47,546 nt of DNA. Source: an uncultured Leifsonia sp. Lineage in GTDB: Bacteria; Actinomycetota; Actinomycetes; Actinomycetales; Microbacteriaceae. The position numbers and the translations under genes are program-made. Below the pieces are notes generated by a model. It worked only from the letters and a program-made list of their open reading frames with translations, was not told the DNA's origin and ran no database searches. Positions 23,303-31,039 of this stretch are shown here, piece after piece (positions within the stretch are counted from its first letter, which is position 1; every line of letters begins with the position of its first letter). The stretch is taken from assembly GCF_945957465.1 (NCBI RefSeq), contig NZ_CAMFLC010000030.1:1-47546 (forward strand), read 5' to 3'.

Positions 23303-25267
23303 GTGCAGATCCACTACCGCGGCTACGAGTCCGGCGATCCCCGCGTCAAGCCGGCAGCCGGTCACGGCGTCGACCGCCCACGCGAACTGCCCGACCGGAT
23401 GGACGTCCTGATCGTCGGGACCGGCCCCGCCGCCGCCGTGGTGACCGCCCAGCTGTCGCGTTTCCCCTCGATCGACGCGCGCGCGATCGAGAAGCGCCCC
23501 GGCCGGCTGGAGGTCGGCCAGGCCGACGGCATCCAGGCGCGCTCGGTGGAGACCTTCCAGGCGTTCGGGTTCGCGGGCGAGGTCATCGAGGAGGCGTACC
23601 GCAACGTCGAGATGTGCTTCTGGAAGCCCGACCCCGCCGACCCGTCGCGCATCGTGCGAGCCTCCCGCGCCCCCGACGACGCGACCGGGATCAGCGAGTT
23701 CCCGCACATCTACGTCAACCAGTCGCGCATCCTCGACTACTTCCTGCGCGACGCCGAACGCGCACCGGGCCGCATCGTGCCCGACTACGGCATCGAGTTC
23801 GTGGACTGCGAGATCGACCCCGACGCGGAATACCCGGTGAGCGCGCGCATCCGCTACTGCCACGGCCCGCGATCCGGGGAGGAGCGCACCGTTCGCGCCA
23901 AGTACCTGGTCGGCGGCGACGGCGCACGCAGCAGCGTGCGCACCTCGCTCGGCCACCGCCTGCACGGCGATGCGTCGATGCACGCCTGGGGCGTCATGGA
24001 CATTCTGGCGAACACGGACTTCCCCGACATCCAGGTGAAGTGCTCGATCCAGTCGCACGACGCCGGAAACATCCTGCTCATCCCGCGCGAGGGCGGCTAC
24101 CTGGCACGGATGTACGTCGATCTCGGCGAGGTCGACGACGCGAACCCCGGCGCAGTGCGGGCCACCCCGATCGAGGACATGATCGCGAAGGCCAACCGCA
24201 TCCTGCGCCCCTACACGCTCGACGTGAAGGCCGTGACCTGGTGGTCCGTCTACGAGGTCGCGCACCGCATCACCGACGGCTTCGACGACGTGCCGCCCGA
24301 GCTGACCGGCGAGCGGCACCCGCACGCGTTCATCATGGGCGACGCCTGCCACACCCACTCGGCCAAGGCAGGCCAGGGGATGAACGTCTCCATCCAGGAC
24401 GGCTTCAACCTCGGCTGGAAGCTCGCCGCCGTGCTGGAGGGCCGCGCGCCCGAGGAACTGCTCGACACGTACGCGGCCGAACGCAAGGTGATCGCGCAGA
24501 ACCTCATCGACTTCGACAAGGAGTGGTCGGGGATGATGGCCAAGCCCGTCGACGACTGGGAGGACCCCGCCGAGCTGGAGCACTGGTACGTGAAGACGAT
24601 GGAGTTCCCGGCCGGCTTCATGACCCAGTACGCGGAATCGCTCATCACCCTCGGCGGCGAGCATCAGGAGCTCGCTCCCGGTTTCCCGATCGGCAAGCGC
24701 TTCAAGTCGGCGGAGGTCATCCGCCGCGCAGACAACCGCTGGCGTCACCTCGGGCACTTCCACGAGGCCGACGGCCGCTGGCGCGTCTACGTCTTCGCCG
24801 ACGCCGCCGCTCCCGCCCTCGTCGGGACACCCACCGCCGACTTCGCGGAGTGGTGGGCGACCGATCCCTCCTCGCCCCGCGTGCGCTACACGCCGGCCGG
24901 AGGCGACGACGACGCGGTCTTCGACACCAAGGTGGTCTACCAGCAGGACTACACCGACGTCGAGCCCGGCGACGTGCCCGCCGCGTTCAAGCCGGCCAAG
25001 GTTCCGTACGGCCTCCACGACCTCAATCAGATCTTCTCGGCGGGCCACGGCCGCGACATCCACCGCGACCGCGGCATCGGACCGGAGGGCGCGATCGTGA
25101 TCGTGCGTCCGGACCAGTACGTCGCCGCCGTCCTCCCGTTGACCGCCCGCGCGGAACTGACCGACTTCTTCGCCCGGCACATGCTCGAACCCGCGCAGAG
25201 GCTGGCGGACGCCGGCCGCAGCGAACGCGACGAGGTCGAGATCGGCGCCCGCGTGAACCTGCTCTGA
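23303..25267 (+). CDS. mobA: FAD monooxygenase, MobA-like 3-hydroxybenzoate 4-monooxygenase
   Basis: 654-aa class A flavoprotein hydroxylase. The FAD/NADH loop GTGPAA is at 39-44, followed by the family stretch GQADGIQARSVETFQAFGF; the DG motif is VGGDGARSSVR and the second FAD site is IMGDACHTHSAKAGQGMN. The C-terminal thioredoxin-like domain ends VVRPDQYVAAVLPL. Over most of its length it resembles Comamonas MobA, which turns 3-hydroxybenzoate into protocatechuate with NADPH and O2; phenol 2-monooxygenase is the alternative. GTG 23303 is preferred to ATG 23297: GAGGAGG lies 7 bp before it, and the resulting N terminus MQIHYRGYESGDP aligns with homologues. Probably controlled by the divergent IclR. 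Confidence 0.85.
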   Translation: MQIHYRGYESGDPRVKPAAGHGVDRPRELPDRMDVLIVGTGPAAAVVTAQLSRFPSIDARAIEKRPGRLEVGQADGIQARSVETFQAFGFAGEVIEEAYRNVEMCFWKPDPADPSRIVRASRAPDDATGISEFPHIYVNQSRILDYFLRDAERAPGRIVPDYGIEFVDCEIDPDAEYPVSARIRYCHGPRSGEERTVRAKYLVGGDGARSSVRTSLGHRLHGDASMHAWGVMDILANTDFPDIQVKCSIQSHDAGNILLIPREGGYLARMYVDLGEVDDANPGAVRATPIEDMIAKANRILRPYTLDVKAVTWWSVYEVAHRITDGFDDVPPELTGERHPHAFIMGDACHTHSAKAGQGMNVSIQDGFNLGWKLAAVLEGRAPEELLDTYAAERKVIAQNLIDFDKEWSGMMAKPVDDWEDPAELEHWYVKTMEFPAGFMTQYAESLITLGGEHQELAPGFPIGKRFKSAEVIRRADNRWRHLGHFHEADGRWRVYVFADAAAPALVGTPTADFAEWWATDPSSPRVRYTPAGGDDDAVFDTKVVYQQDYTDVEPGDVPAAFKPAKVPYGLHDLNQIFSAGHGRDIHRDRGIGPEGAIVIVRPDQYVAAVLPLTARAELTDFFARHMLEPAQRLADAGRSERDEVEIGARVNLL

Positions 25268-25271
25268 TCGT

Positions 25272-25329
25272 CGAGACGTGAGTAATCGCCGGAATCGGAC
25301 CTCGGATTCCGGCGATTACTCACGTCTCG
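25272..25329. terminator. 25-bp perfect hairpin between convergent genes
   Basis: Arms of 25 bp (25272-25296 and 25305-25329) pair without mismatch around the 8-base loop GGACCTCG; the arm begins CGAGACGTGAGTAATCGCC. It fills almost the entire 68-bp gap between the hydroxylase and the SDR. It works as a bidirectional terminator candidate but is much longer than usual and may be a mobile REP-type element. Confidence 0.8.
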
Positions 25330-25335
25330 GCGCGT

Positions 25336-26124
25336 CTAGAGCAGACCGGTGAGCACTCCGCCGTCGGCGCGGATCGCCGCGCCGTTCGTGGCGGAGGCCA
25401 GCGGACTCGCGAGGTACGCGACCAGCGACGCCAGCTCGCTCGGCTCGAGGAACCGTTCGAGCAGGGTGGTGCGGTTCTGACCGATGATCGCGGCTTTCAC
25501 CGCGTCGACGGGAGCGGAACGGTCGGCCGCGATGGACTCCACAGCGGCGGCGACGCCCTCGGAGTACGTCGGGCCGCCGAGCACCGTGTTGACCGTGACG
25601 GCCGTGCCGCGGGTGAGCTTGGCCAGCCCGTTGCCGAGAGCGGTCATCGCCGCCTTCGTGACGCCGTAGTGGATCATGTCGGCCGGCACGTTCACGCCCG
25701 ACTCGCTGCCCACGAACACGATGCGACCCCAGCCGCGCTCGAGCATGCCGGGGAGGACGCGGCGCGACAGCCGCACGCCGCTCATCAGGTTGACCTGCAG
25801 GTAGCGCGCCCACTCGTCGTCGGTGATCGAGCCGAACGCCTCCACCCCGAAGAGTCCGACGTTGTTGACCAGGATGTCGACGTCGCCCAGCCGGTCGAGC
25901 AGCCGCTCCACCTGCGCCGGGTCGGCGAAGTCCGCCACGAGGCCGCCGTGTTCGCCGGGGTGCGCACGCCGCAGCCGCTCCGTGGCGGCGGCGACGGACT
26001 CCTCGCGCCGGCCGTTCAGGATGACGCGGGCGCCCTCCGCGGCGAGCGCCGAGGCCACCGCGTAGCCGATCCCCTGCGTCGACCCGCTGACGAAGGCGGT
26101 CGTGTCGTTCAGCTGCAGCTCCAT
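25336..26124 (-). CDS. SDR family oxidoreductase
   Basis: 262 aa, classical SDR: cofactor loop SGSTQGIG (13-20), NNVG (88-91, where NNAG is usual), catalytic Ser140 in FVGSESG, Tyr153 and Lys157 in HYGVTK, C terminus GGVLTG. The ATG at 26124 follows GGGGAGGAGAGG. It is divergent from the MarR gene with two operators between them, so it is probably repressed by that MarR. Substrate unknown; fatty-acyl-type and quinone reductases are both common in this branch. Confidence 0.88.
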   Translation of the reverse strand: MELQLNDTTAFVSGSTQGIGYAVASALAAEGARVILNGRREESVAAATERLRRAHPGEHGGLVADFADPAQVERLLDRLGDVDILVNNVGLFGVEAFGSITDDEWARYLQVNLMSGVRLSRRVLPGMLERGWGRIVFVGSESGVNVPADMIHYGVTKAAMTALGNGLAKLTRGTAVTVNTVLGGPTYSEGVAAAVESIAADRSAPVDAVKAAIIGQNRTTLLERFLEPSELASLVAYLASPLASATNGAAIRADGGVLTGLL

Positions 26125-26160
26125 GCCTCTCCTCCCCTGCGGTCGCCGCCGCACCGGTTT

Positions 26161-26178
26161 CACTTGCTCAGGAAAGTG
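26161..26178. promoter_or_regulatory. MarR operator, site 1
   Basis: CACTTGCTCAGGAAAGTG, an imperfect palindrome with CACTT/AAGTG ends. It is nearly the reverse complement of site 2 (one mismatch in 17), so the two sites face each other. Confidence 0.7.
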
Positions 26179-26193
26179 ACACTACCCGTCTTC

Positions 26194-26209
26194 ACTTGCC
26201 TGAGCAAGT
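26194..26209. promoter_or_regulatory. MarR operator, site 2
   Basis: ACTTGCCTGAGCAAGT, perfect 6-bp arms around CTGA, 17 bp before the MarR ATG. With site 1 it spans the whole divergent SDR/MarR promoter. Confidence 0.78.
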
Positions 26210-26226
26210 CAGTTAGGCTCGTCCCC

Positions 26227-26730
26227 ATGACGCCACCGACCGATTCCACCGGTCTGAGCACAGCGCAGCTGGAGGCCTGGGCTTCGATCGCGACGCTCCT
26301 GGAGCGGCTGCCCGCGGCGCTCGACGCGCAACTGCAGCGCGACAGCGGACTCACCCACTACGAGCAGGGCCTGCTCTACGCGCTCGACACCGCGCCCGAC
26401 CGCACTCTGCGCCTGAGCACGCTCGCCGGCTACGCCAGCAGCACGCTCTCGCGGCTCTCCCGGGCGATCTCGCGGCTCGAGAAGAAGGGCTGGGTGCGAC
26501 GGGAGGTCGACCCGACCGACGGCCGCTTCACCCTGGCGATCCTGACCGGAGCAGGGCACGACCAGGTCACCCGGTCGACGCCGGCGCACCACGCGCTCGT
26601 CGAGCAGCTCGTGTTCGCGCCGCTCACGGACGCGCAGGTGCGGCAGTTCGCGGCGAACTGCCGACGGATCGCGTCCACCATCGACCCGACCGCGCCGGTC
26701 TGGTCGCCTCCGTCGCCGAAAGGCGCGTGA
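26227..26730 (+). CDS. MarR family regulator
   Basis: 167 aa: helices LEAWASIATLLERLPAALDAQLQRDSGLTHYEQGLLYAL and the winged helix TLRLSTLAGYASSTLSRLSRAISRLEKKGWVRREVDPTDGRFTLAILT, the standard MarR DNA-binding core with the DPTDGR wing. No Shine-Dalgarno precedes the ATG, so the message may be leaderless. Twin palindromes upstream suggest autorepression and repression of the divergent SDR. Confidence 0.9.
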   Translation: MTPPTDSTGLSTAQLEAWASIATLLERLPAALDAQLQRDSGLTHYEQGLLYALDTAPDRTLRLSTLAGYASSTLSRLSRAISRLEKKGWVRREVDPTDGRFTLAILTGAGHDQVTRSTPAHHALVEQLVFAPLTDAQVRQFAANCRRIASTIDPTAPVWSPPSPKGA

Positions 26731-26738
26731 GGGAGCGG

Positions 26739-26843
26739 CTACCCGCCCGGGTTCTCGACGGGCGCGCCCTCCGGGTCGGTCCCGTGCTCGGGGTCGACCT
26801 GGTCCGGTTCCGGCTGGTCGCCCGGCCGAGCCTCAGCGGTCAT
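26739..26843 (-). CDS. Small acidic protein, 34 aa
   Basis: Begins MTAEARPGDQPEPDQV, is rich in Pro, Asp and Glu, and ends PVENPGG. GGAGGCGGAG lies just before the ATG, inside the 3' end of the upstream small gene, with which it overlaps by 11 bp. Probably intrinsically disordered. It may be real because of the ribosome site and coupling; no homology is recognised. Confidence 0.5.
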   Translation of the reverse strand: MTAEARPGDQPEPDQVDPEHGTDPEGAPVENPGG

Positions 26844-26955
26844 CGGCTCCGCCTCCCGACGCCGTGTCCCCGCCGTCGTCCGGCTGTTCCGGATCGGTCC
26901 CCGAGCCGTCCGGGAGGTCGTCGGCATCCGGTCGTGCTGCGGCGTCTCGTTCCAT
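26833..26955 (-). CDS. Small acidic protein, 40 aa
   Basis: Begins MERDAAARPDADDLPDGSG and continues with EQPDDGGD-type acidic sequence, ending ADDR. A strong AAGGAG stands seven bases before the ATG, which is the main evidence for translation. No hydrophobic segment and likely disordered. It forms a two-gene unit with the 34-aa ORF; both run divergently from the arginase-fold gene. Function unknown. Confidence 0.6.
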   Translation of the reverse strand: MERDAAARPDADDLPDGSGTDPEQPDDGGDTASGGGADDR

Positions 26956-27163
26956 CGTGCGTCTCCTTGTCGTCGATCGCGCGACGGTACGCCGGGTCGC
27001 CGCGGCGCGCCAGGGGCGCCCGAGGAATTGAGTGGGGAAGCCCAGGCGAGCCGGCACCGCGACCCGCCCAGCGGCCCCAGTTCTGGGTGGAGATGCGCAC
27101 GCTCGGGCGCGCCTATCCTGATCACGTCGTTCCCATGCGCTGACCCGAAAGGCGCCGGTTGAA

Positions 27164-28063
27164 ATGAACTCCGTCGTCGACCTCACCCCGAGCCCGGCTG
27201 CGGTTCCCCCACGACCTCGGGAGGCCTCCCCCGCCGCCTCCGCCGTGCCCTCCACCCGCGCGGCCGTGACCGCGTTCGTCGACGGCGTGTCCGGCCACAA
27301 CGACCGCGCCGGGCGGGCGACGCTCGCGCTCGCGCGTGAGCTGGGCACGCGCCTCGGCGCGCCGATCTCCGTGATCGGCGAGACCTCACCGGGCCGCAGC
27401 CTCGGCTGGCGGGCCGCGTTGCAGCAGTCGCAGCCCGAGTTGGAGGCGCTGGCCGACGCCGCCGCGCACTCACTGCGCACCAGCGCGTTCAGCGCGTTCT
27501 GCGTGACCAGGAACGCCGCTGCGATCGCGACCCTCCCCGCCGTCGCCCGCGCGCATCCGGACGCCGCGGTGGTGTGGATGGGCGCCCACCCCTGCTTGCA
27601 CAGCCCGGGCACCACCCGCACCGGCGACCTCAGCGGCATGGCCCTCGCCGCCGCGACCGGCCTGTGGCCTTCCGGTCACGGTGACGACCTCGCCCTGTCG
27701 AACGTCGTCCTGCTCGGAGCCCGCGACCTCGACCGCGCCGAGAAGCACGTCATCGCCAACTCGCCCATCCGCATCATCGCCTCGGGCCCGCTGATGCAGG
27801 AGGAGCTCGCCGCGACGATCGCCGGACGCGACGTGTTCGTCCACTTCTCCGCCGACGCCCTCCGCCCCGGCATCGTGCCCACCGACTTCCAGGTCGCCGA
27901 CGGCCTGACGATCGACACGGTCGCGGAGACGGCTCGCACGCTCGCGCACGAGCGCGTGATCGGCCTTCAGATCACCGAGCTGGAGGCCGACCCGACCGAC
28001 CGTTTCAGCACCTCCGCGCAGCTGATCGTCGAGATGCTCGTCCCGCTGCTGCCGCGCGGCTGA
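27164..28063 (+). CDS. Arginase/agmatinase-fold protein with lost metal ligands
   Basis: 299 aa that align by eye along the ureohydrolase fold: VVWMGAHPCLHSP where enzymes have WxDAHxDxNTP, then SGMALAAATG, VVLLGARDLD, VFVHFSADALRPGIVP where enzymes have HxDxDVLDP, and GLQITELE. The Mn ligands are largely gone: the GGDH position reads VTRN (114-117), DAHxD reads GAHPC (140-144, only His142 kept), and the DxD motif reads SAD (229-231, one Asp kept). A long disordered N terminus (1-30) is extra. Hydrolysis of arginine or agmatine is therefore unlikely, so it may be a regulatory or binding pseudoenzyme. It stands alone between divergent small genes and a terminator pair. Confidence 0.8.
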   Translation: MNSVVDLTPSPAAVPPRPREASPAASAVPSTRAAVTAFVDGVSGHNDRAGRATLALARELGTRLGAPISVIGETSPGRSLGWRAALQQSQPELEALADAAAHSLRTSAFSAFCVTRNAAAIATLPAVARAHPDAAVVWMGAHPCLHSPGTTRTGDLSGMALAAATGLWPSGHGDDLALSNVVLLGARDLDRAEKHVIANSPIRIIASGPLMQEELAATIAGRDVFVHFSADALRPGIVPTDFQVADGLTIDTVAETARTLAHERVIGLQITELEADPTDRFSTSAQLIVEMLVPLLPRG

Positions 28064-28124
28064 GCCCCGCAGGGCACGGCGCCGCGTGGCCGGCGCTGCG
28101 GGCCGTGCGGGCGTAGCCCGCGCA

Positions 28125-28175
28125 GGGGACGCAACACGCCGCTATGGCTCCCGGGTGACGGCGTGTTGCGACCCC
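28125..28175. terminator. Hairpin 1 after the arginase-fold gene
   Basis: Arms 28125-28141 and 28159-28175 pair over 17 bp with one A:A mismatch (inner 11 bp perfect: GCAACACGCCG/CGGCGTGTTGC). The arm ends GCGACCCC and GGGG resemble those of the hairpin at 2076-2130. It is in a 210-bp convergent gap with no gene. Confidence 0.65.
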
Positions 28176-28203
28176 GGGGCGGCGAGCGGGCGCGGACATG
28201 CTG

Positions 28204-28249
28204 CGAGGGCGGGTCGCCGGCCGTTGGCGCCAGGCGCGACCCACCCTCG
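28204..28249 (+). terminator. Hairpin 2 after the arginase-fold gene
   Basis: CGAGGGCGGGTCGC (28204-28217) and GCGACCCACCCTCG (28236-28249) form a 14-bp stem with one mismatch, followed by TCCCTATTTCT, the nearest thing to a T-tract here. Suited to end transcription from the plus strand. Confidence 0.6.
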
Positions 28250-28273
28250 TCCCTATTTCTGAGGATACCTCAA

Positions 28274-29254
28274 TTAAGCGGGATCGGCTGCGAGCATTCC
28301 CAGATCACGGAGGCTGGTCGCGGTCTCGACGATCGTCTCGACCGCCGGCCGCGGCCGGAACCCCAGCTCGGCCTTCGCGCGCTCGTTGTGGATGACGAGC
28401 GGCGTGGGCTCCTCGCCCGGCACCTCCGCCGTCGGAACCCGGCTGGCCAGGTCGCCGAGCTCAGCTCGCAGCACGTTCGCGACGTCGAGGAACGTCATGG
28501 TCGGGCCGTCGGCGAGCACGAGGTAGCGCTTGCCCGCAGCGCCGGGAGTCGTCATGGCGGCGATGTGCGCCGCGGAGACGTCCCGCACGTCCGCGATCCC
28601 GAACCGCTGGCGCGGGACCGCCGTCATCACGCCGTCGAGCATACCCGTGAAGAACTGCAGCGACGAGCGTGCCGAGCCGGTCAGGGTCGGCCCCGCGATC
28701 CACGTCGGGTTGACGACCACGAGCTCCGTGTCTCCGCCCTCCCGGTCGACGAAGTCCCAGGCCGCGCGCTCCGCGACCGCCTTCGACAACGGGTACACGG
28801 GGAGGCCGGGTGTGGCCGGGTCGGTCCAGTCGGACTCGTCGTACTCGCGCACCGGTTTGGGCGAGTAGCCGACGGCCGCGAACGAGGAGGTCAGCACCAC
28901 GCGGCGCGCTCCCGCGTCGCGGGCCGCCCTCAGCGCACGCAGGGCGCCGTCCCGCGCCGGCACGACGACCTCCTCGGGAGCGGTCGTCTGGATCATCGGC
29001 GAGGCGACGTGATAGACGTCCTCGACTCCCGCCAGTGCCGACGACCAGCCGTCGTCCTCGGTGAGGGACGCCGCTGCGAACGACAGCCCGGCGTCGTCGA
29101 CGCCCCCGCGTCGCACGGCCTGCCGCACCTCGTCGGCACGATCGAGGCTCCGGACGGTCGTGCGCACGTCGATGCCGGAGGCGAGAAGATCGGCGATGAG
29201 CCGCGTGGCCAGATAACCGGTACCGCCGGTGACGAGAACCCGTGCGCCGCTCAT
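28274..29254 (-). CDS. Extended SDR, NAD(P)-dependent epimerase/reductase
   Basis: 326 aa, like dihydroflavonol-4-reductase/aldehyde reductase relatives: TGGTGYLA cofactor loop near the N terminus, TTVRSLDRADEV after strand 2, VYHVASP at strand 4, catalytic Ser in VVLTSSFAAVGY and YPLSK as the YxxxK site, then VNPTWIAGPTL. It would reduce a carbonyl with NADPH. The ATG at 29254 overlaps the MerR stop (ATGA), making a two-gene operon whose product may detoxify the MerR effector (inferred). Confidence 0.87.
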   Translation of the reverse strand: MSGARVLVTGGTGYLATRLIADLLASGIDVRTTVRSLDRADEVRQAVRRGGVDDAGLSFAAASLTEDDGWSSALAGVEDVYHVASPMIQTTAPEEVVVPARDGALRALRAARDAGARRVVLTSSFAAVGYSPKPVREYDESDWTDPATPGLPVYPLSKAVAERAAWDFVDREGGDTELVVVNPTWIAGPTLTGSARSSLQFFTGMLDGVMTAVPRQRFGIADVRDVSAAHIAAMTTPGAAGKRYLVLADGPTMTFLDVANVLRAELGDLASRVPTAEVPGEEPTPLVIHNERAKAELGFRPRPAVETIVETATSLRDLGMLAADPA

Positions 29255-29691
29255 CGGAACGTCGCCTCGAGTCGCGGGAGCATGGCCTGGAGCTCGACCT
29301 GCGCCTCGGCCTCCGCCGCGGCGTCCGCTCGGTCGCGGGCATCCCACAGCGAGGCCTTGGCACGAAGGTAGTCGAGGTGAGTGCGCAGCGTCACGATCTG
29401 CTCCTCCACGCGCTCGGCGTGCCGCAGCAGGATGTCGCGCTGCTCTGCCGCGGCCTTCTGACCCCGGCTCCGGTTGGACTGGTATGTGCGCATGTCTTCG
29501 ATGCCGACGCCCATCGCCCGCAGGCAGGCGAGCACCTGCGCCGCGTCGAGATCGCCGTCGTTGTACCTGCGGTGCCCGCTGCTGTCGTCGCGGGCGATCG
29601 GCCCGAGCAGGCCGACCTCCTCGTAGTACCGGAGCGTCGGCTCGCTGAGCCCGCTCTGCCGGGACACGTCCTGGATGGTGAACCTTGTCAT
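29251..29691 (-). CDS. MerR family regulator
   Basis: 146 aa: FTIQDVSRQSGLSEPTLRYYEEVGLLGPIARDDSSGHRRYNDGDL is a textbook MerR DNA-binding domain, followed by a coiled-coil dimerisation helix (HAERVEEQIVTLRTHLDYLRAKASLW). No cysteines suited to metal sensing, so it is probably of the organic-ligand type (TipA/BltR-like). The promoter at 29698-29728 has the 19-bp spacer of MerR control and would start transcription at or next to the A of the ATG, giving a leaderless mRNA. Confidence 0.9.
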   Translation of the reverse strand: MTRFTIQDVSRQSGLSEPTLRYYEEVGLLGPIARDDSSGHRRYNDGDLDAAQVLACLRAMGVGIEDMRTYQSNRSRGQKAAAEQRDILLRHAERVEEQIVTLRTHLDYLRAKASLWDARDRADAAAEAEAQVELQAMLPRLEATFR

Positions 29692-29697
29692 GGCTCC

Positions 29698-29728
29698 ATC
29701 AGAACAGACCTCAAGCGCTTGAGGTCAA
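29698..29728 (-). promoter_or_regulatory. MerR-type promoter with 19-bp spacer and operator
   Basis: On the minus strand: -35 TTGACC (29728-29723), 19-bp spacer, -10 TCTGAT (29703-29698). The spacer region holds ACCTCAAGCGCTTGAGGT (29708-29725), a perfect 18-bp palindrome. The overlong spacer with the operator between the boxes is the established MerR activation geometry; half-site CCTCAAG resembles the SoxR one. Confidence 0.85.
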
Positions 29729-29792
29729 GAGGCGTCTCAGTAGCCCGCGAGTACGATCGAGCTGCACTCGACCACGGGAGGATCCGCACGGC

Positions 29793-30947
29793 ATGAGCGA
29801 CCCAGACGTCCACGGCACCGCCCGCGCCGGGTTCGAACGCGTCGCCGACGCCTTCCGGCGGGGCTTCGACCGCCGCCCGACGATGGGCGCCGCCGTGAGC
29901 GTGCGCATCGAGGGCGAGACGGTCGTCGACCTCTGGGCGGGCATCGCCGACGAGCGCGACGGGAGGCCCTGGCAGGACGACACGGCCTCCGTCATCTTCT
30001 CGTGCACCAAGGGGCTGATGTCGATTCTCGTGGCACGCCTCGTCGAGGACGGCCGCCTCGACTACGACGCGCCCGTCTCACGGTATTGGCCGGAGTTCGC
30101 GGCGGCGGGCAAGAAGGGCGTCACCGTCGCGGAACTCGTCTCGCATCGCGCCGGGCTCTCCGCGCTGCGGCAACCGCTCGCCCTCGACGACCTCCTCGTG
30201 TGGGGAACGGTGCCGCGGCTGCTCGCTGCCGAGGAGCCGCTCTGGGAGCCGGGCACCGGCTACAGCTACCACGCGCTCACCCACGGGTGGCTCACCGGAG
30301 AGCTGGTCCGCCGGATCACCGGCGAGCAGCCGGGTGCTGCCTTTGCCCGGCTCATGCGGCCGTGGGCTTCGGATGTCTGGATCGGCGTACCGCAGTCCGA
30401 GGAGCACCGCGTGGCGCACCTCCAGCTCTCGGAGAGCCAGCGGGCGGCGGCGCGCGCCTCGGAGGCGGAGCCCGTGCGCTGGAACCTCCTCGCCTCCACG
30501 CTCGGCGGCGCGCTGCCGGCCGAGCTGGCCACGCCCGACGGCGGCTTCAACGACCCGCGCGTGCACGCCGCGCAACTGCCCGGTGCCGGCGGCATCGCGA
30601 CCGCGCGCGCACTCGCCTCGATCTGGTCGGCGACCGTGACTCCGACCGACGGAGTGCGCCTGCTGAGCGACGACACCCTCGACGCGGCCCTCGTGCCGAT
30701 GAGCAGCGGCGAACCGGTGTTCCCCACGCCCGGTCCGTGGCCCGTCTGGGCGCGCGGGTTCATGGTCCGGACCGCCGCCGACACCCTTCTGGGCCCGCGC
30801 AGCTTCGGCCACGACGGCGCCGGCGGCCAGCTCGGCTTCGCCGACCGCGACGCCGCCGTGGGCTTCGGCTACGTGACCAACTGGATGGAGGCGGGCGACC
30901 GCCGCTCCGCCGACATCGTCGACGCGCTGCGCACGGCTCTGGCCTGA
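29793..30947 (+). CDS. Serine hydrolase, beta-lactamase/class C fold (EstB-like)
   Basis: 384 aa with the penicillin-binding/esterase family VIII fold: SxxK at SCTK (Ser70, Lys73), the tyrosine motif in GYSYHALTHG (Tyr157/Tyr159) and FGHDGAGGQLGFADRD in the place of the KTG strand. No signal peptide, so it is cytoplasmic and more likely an esterase than a beta-lactamase. ATG 29793 is preceded by GGGAGGA. It is divergent from the MerR-SDR operon and shares the intergenic region that holds the MerR promoter. Confidence 0.87.
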   Translation: MSDPDVHGTARAGFERVADAFRRGFDRRPTMGAAVSVRIEGETVVDLWAGIADERDGRPWQDDTASVIFSCTKGLMSILVARLVEDGRLDYDAPVSRYWPEFAAAGKKGVTVAELVSHRAGLSALRQPLALDDLLVWGTVPRLLAAEEPLWEPGTGYSYHALTHGWLTGELVRRITGEQPGAAFARLMRPWASDVWIGVPQSEEHRVAHLQLSESQRAAARASEAEPVRWNLLASTLGGALPAELATPDGGFNDPRVHAAQLPGAGGIATARALASIWSATVTPTDGVRLLSDDTLDAALVPMSSGEPVFPTPGPWPVWARGFMVRTAADTLLGPRSFGHDGAGGQLGFADRDAAVGFGYVTNWMEAGDRRSADIVDALRTALA

Positions 30948-30968
30948 CCGCCGGACGTCGGCGCTCGG

Positions 30969-31013
30969 CGAGCACCATGCCCGCGAGCGCCATACTCGCG
31001 AGCACCGTGCCCG
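30969..31013. repeat. Three 15-bp tandem repeats in a convergent gap
   Basis: CGAGCACCATGCCCG (30969), CGAGCGCCATACTCG (30984) and CGAGCACCGTGCCCG (30999), between the serine hydrolase and the VOC gene. No hairpin of note; apparently a minor tandem duplication. Confidence 0.75.
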
Positions 31014-31039
31014 GCACACCGCGCCGATCGCTTCGGCGG

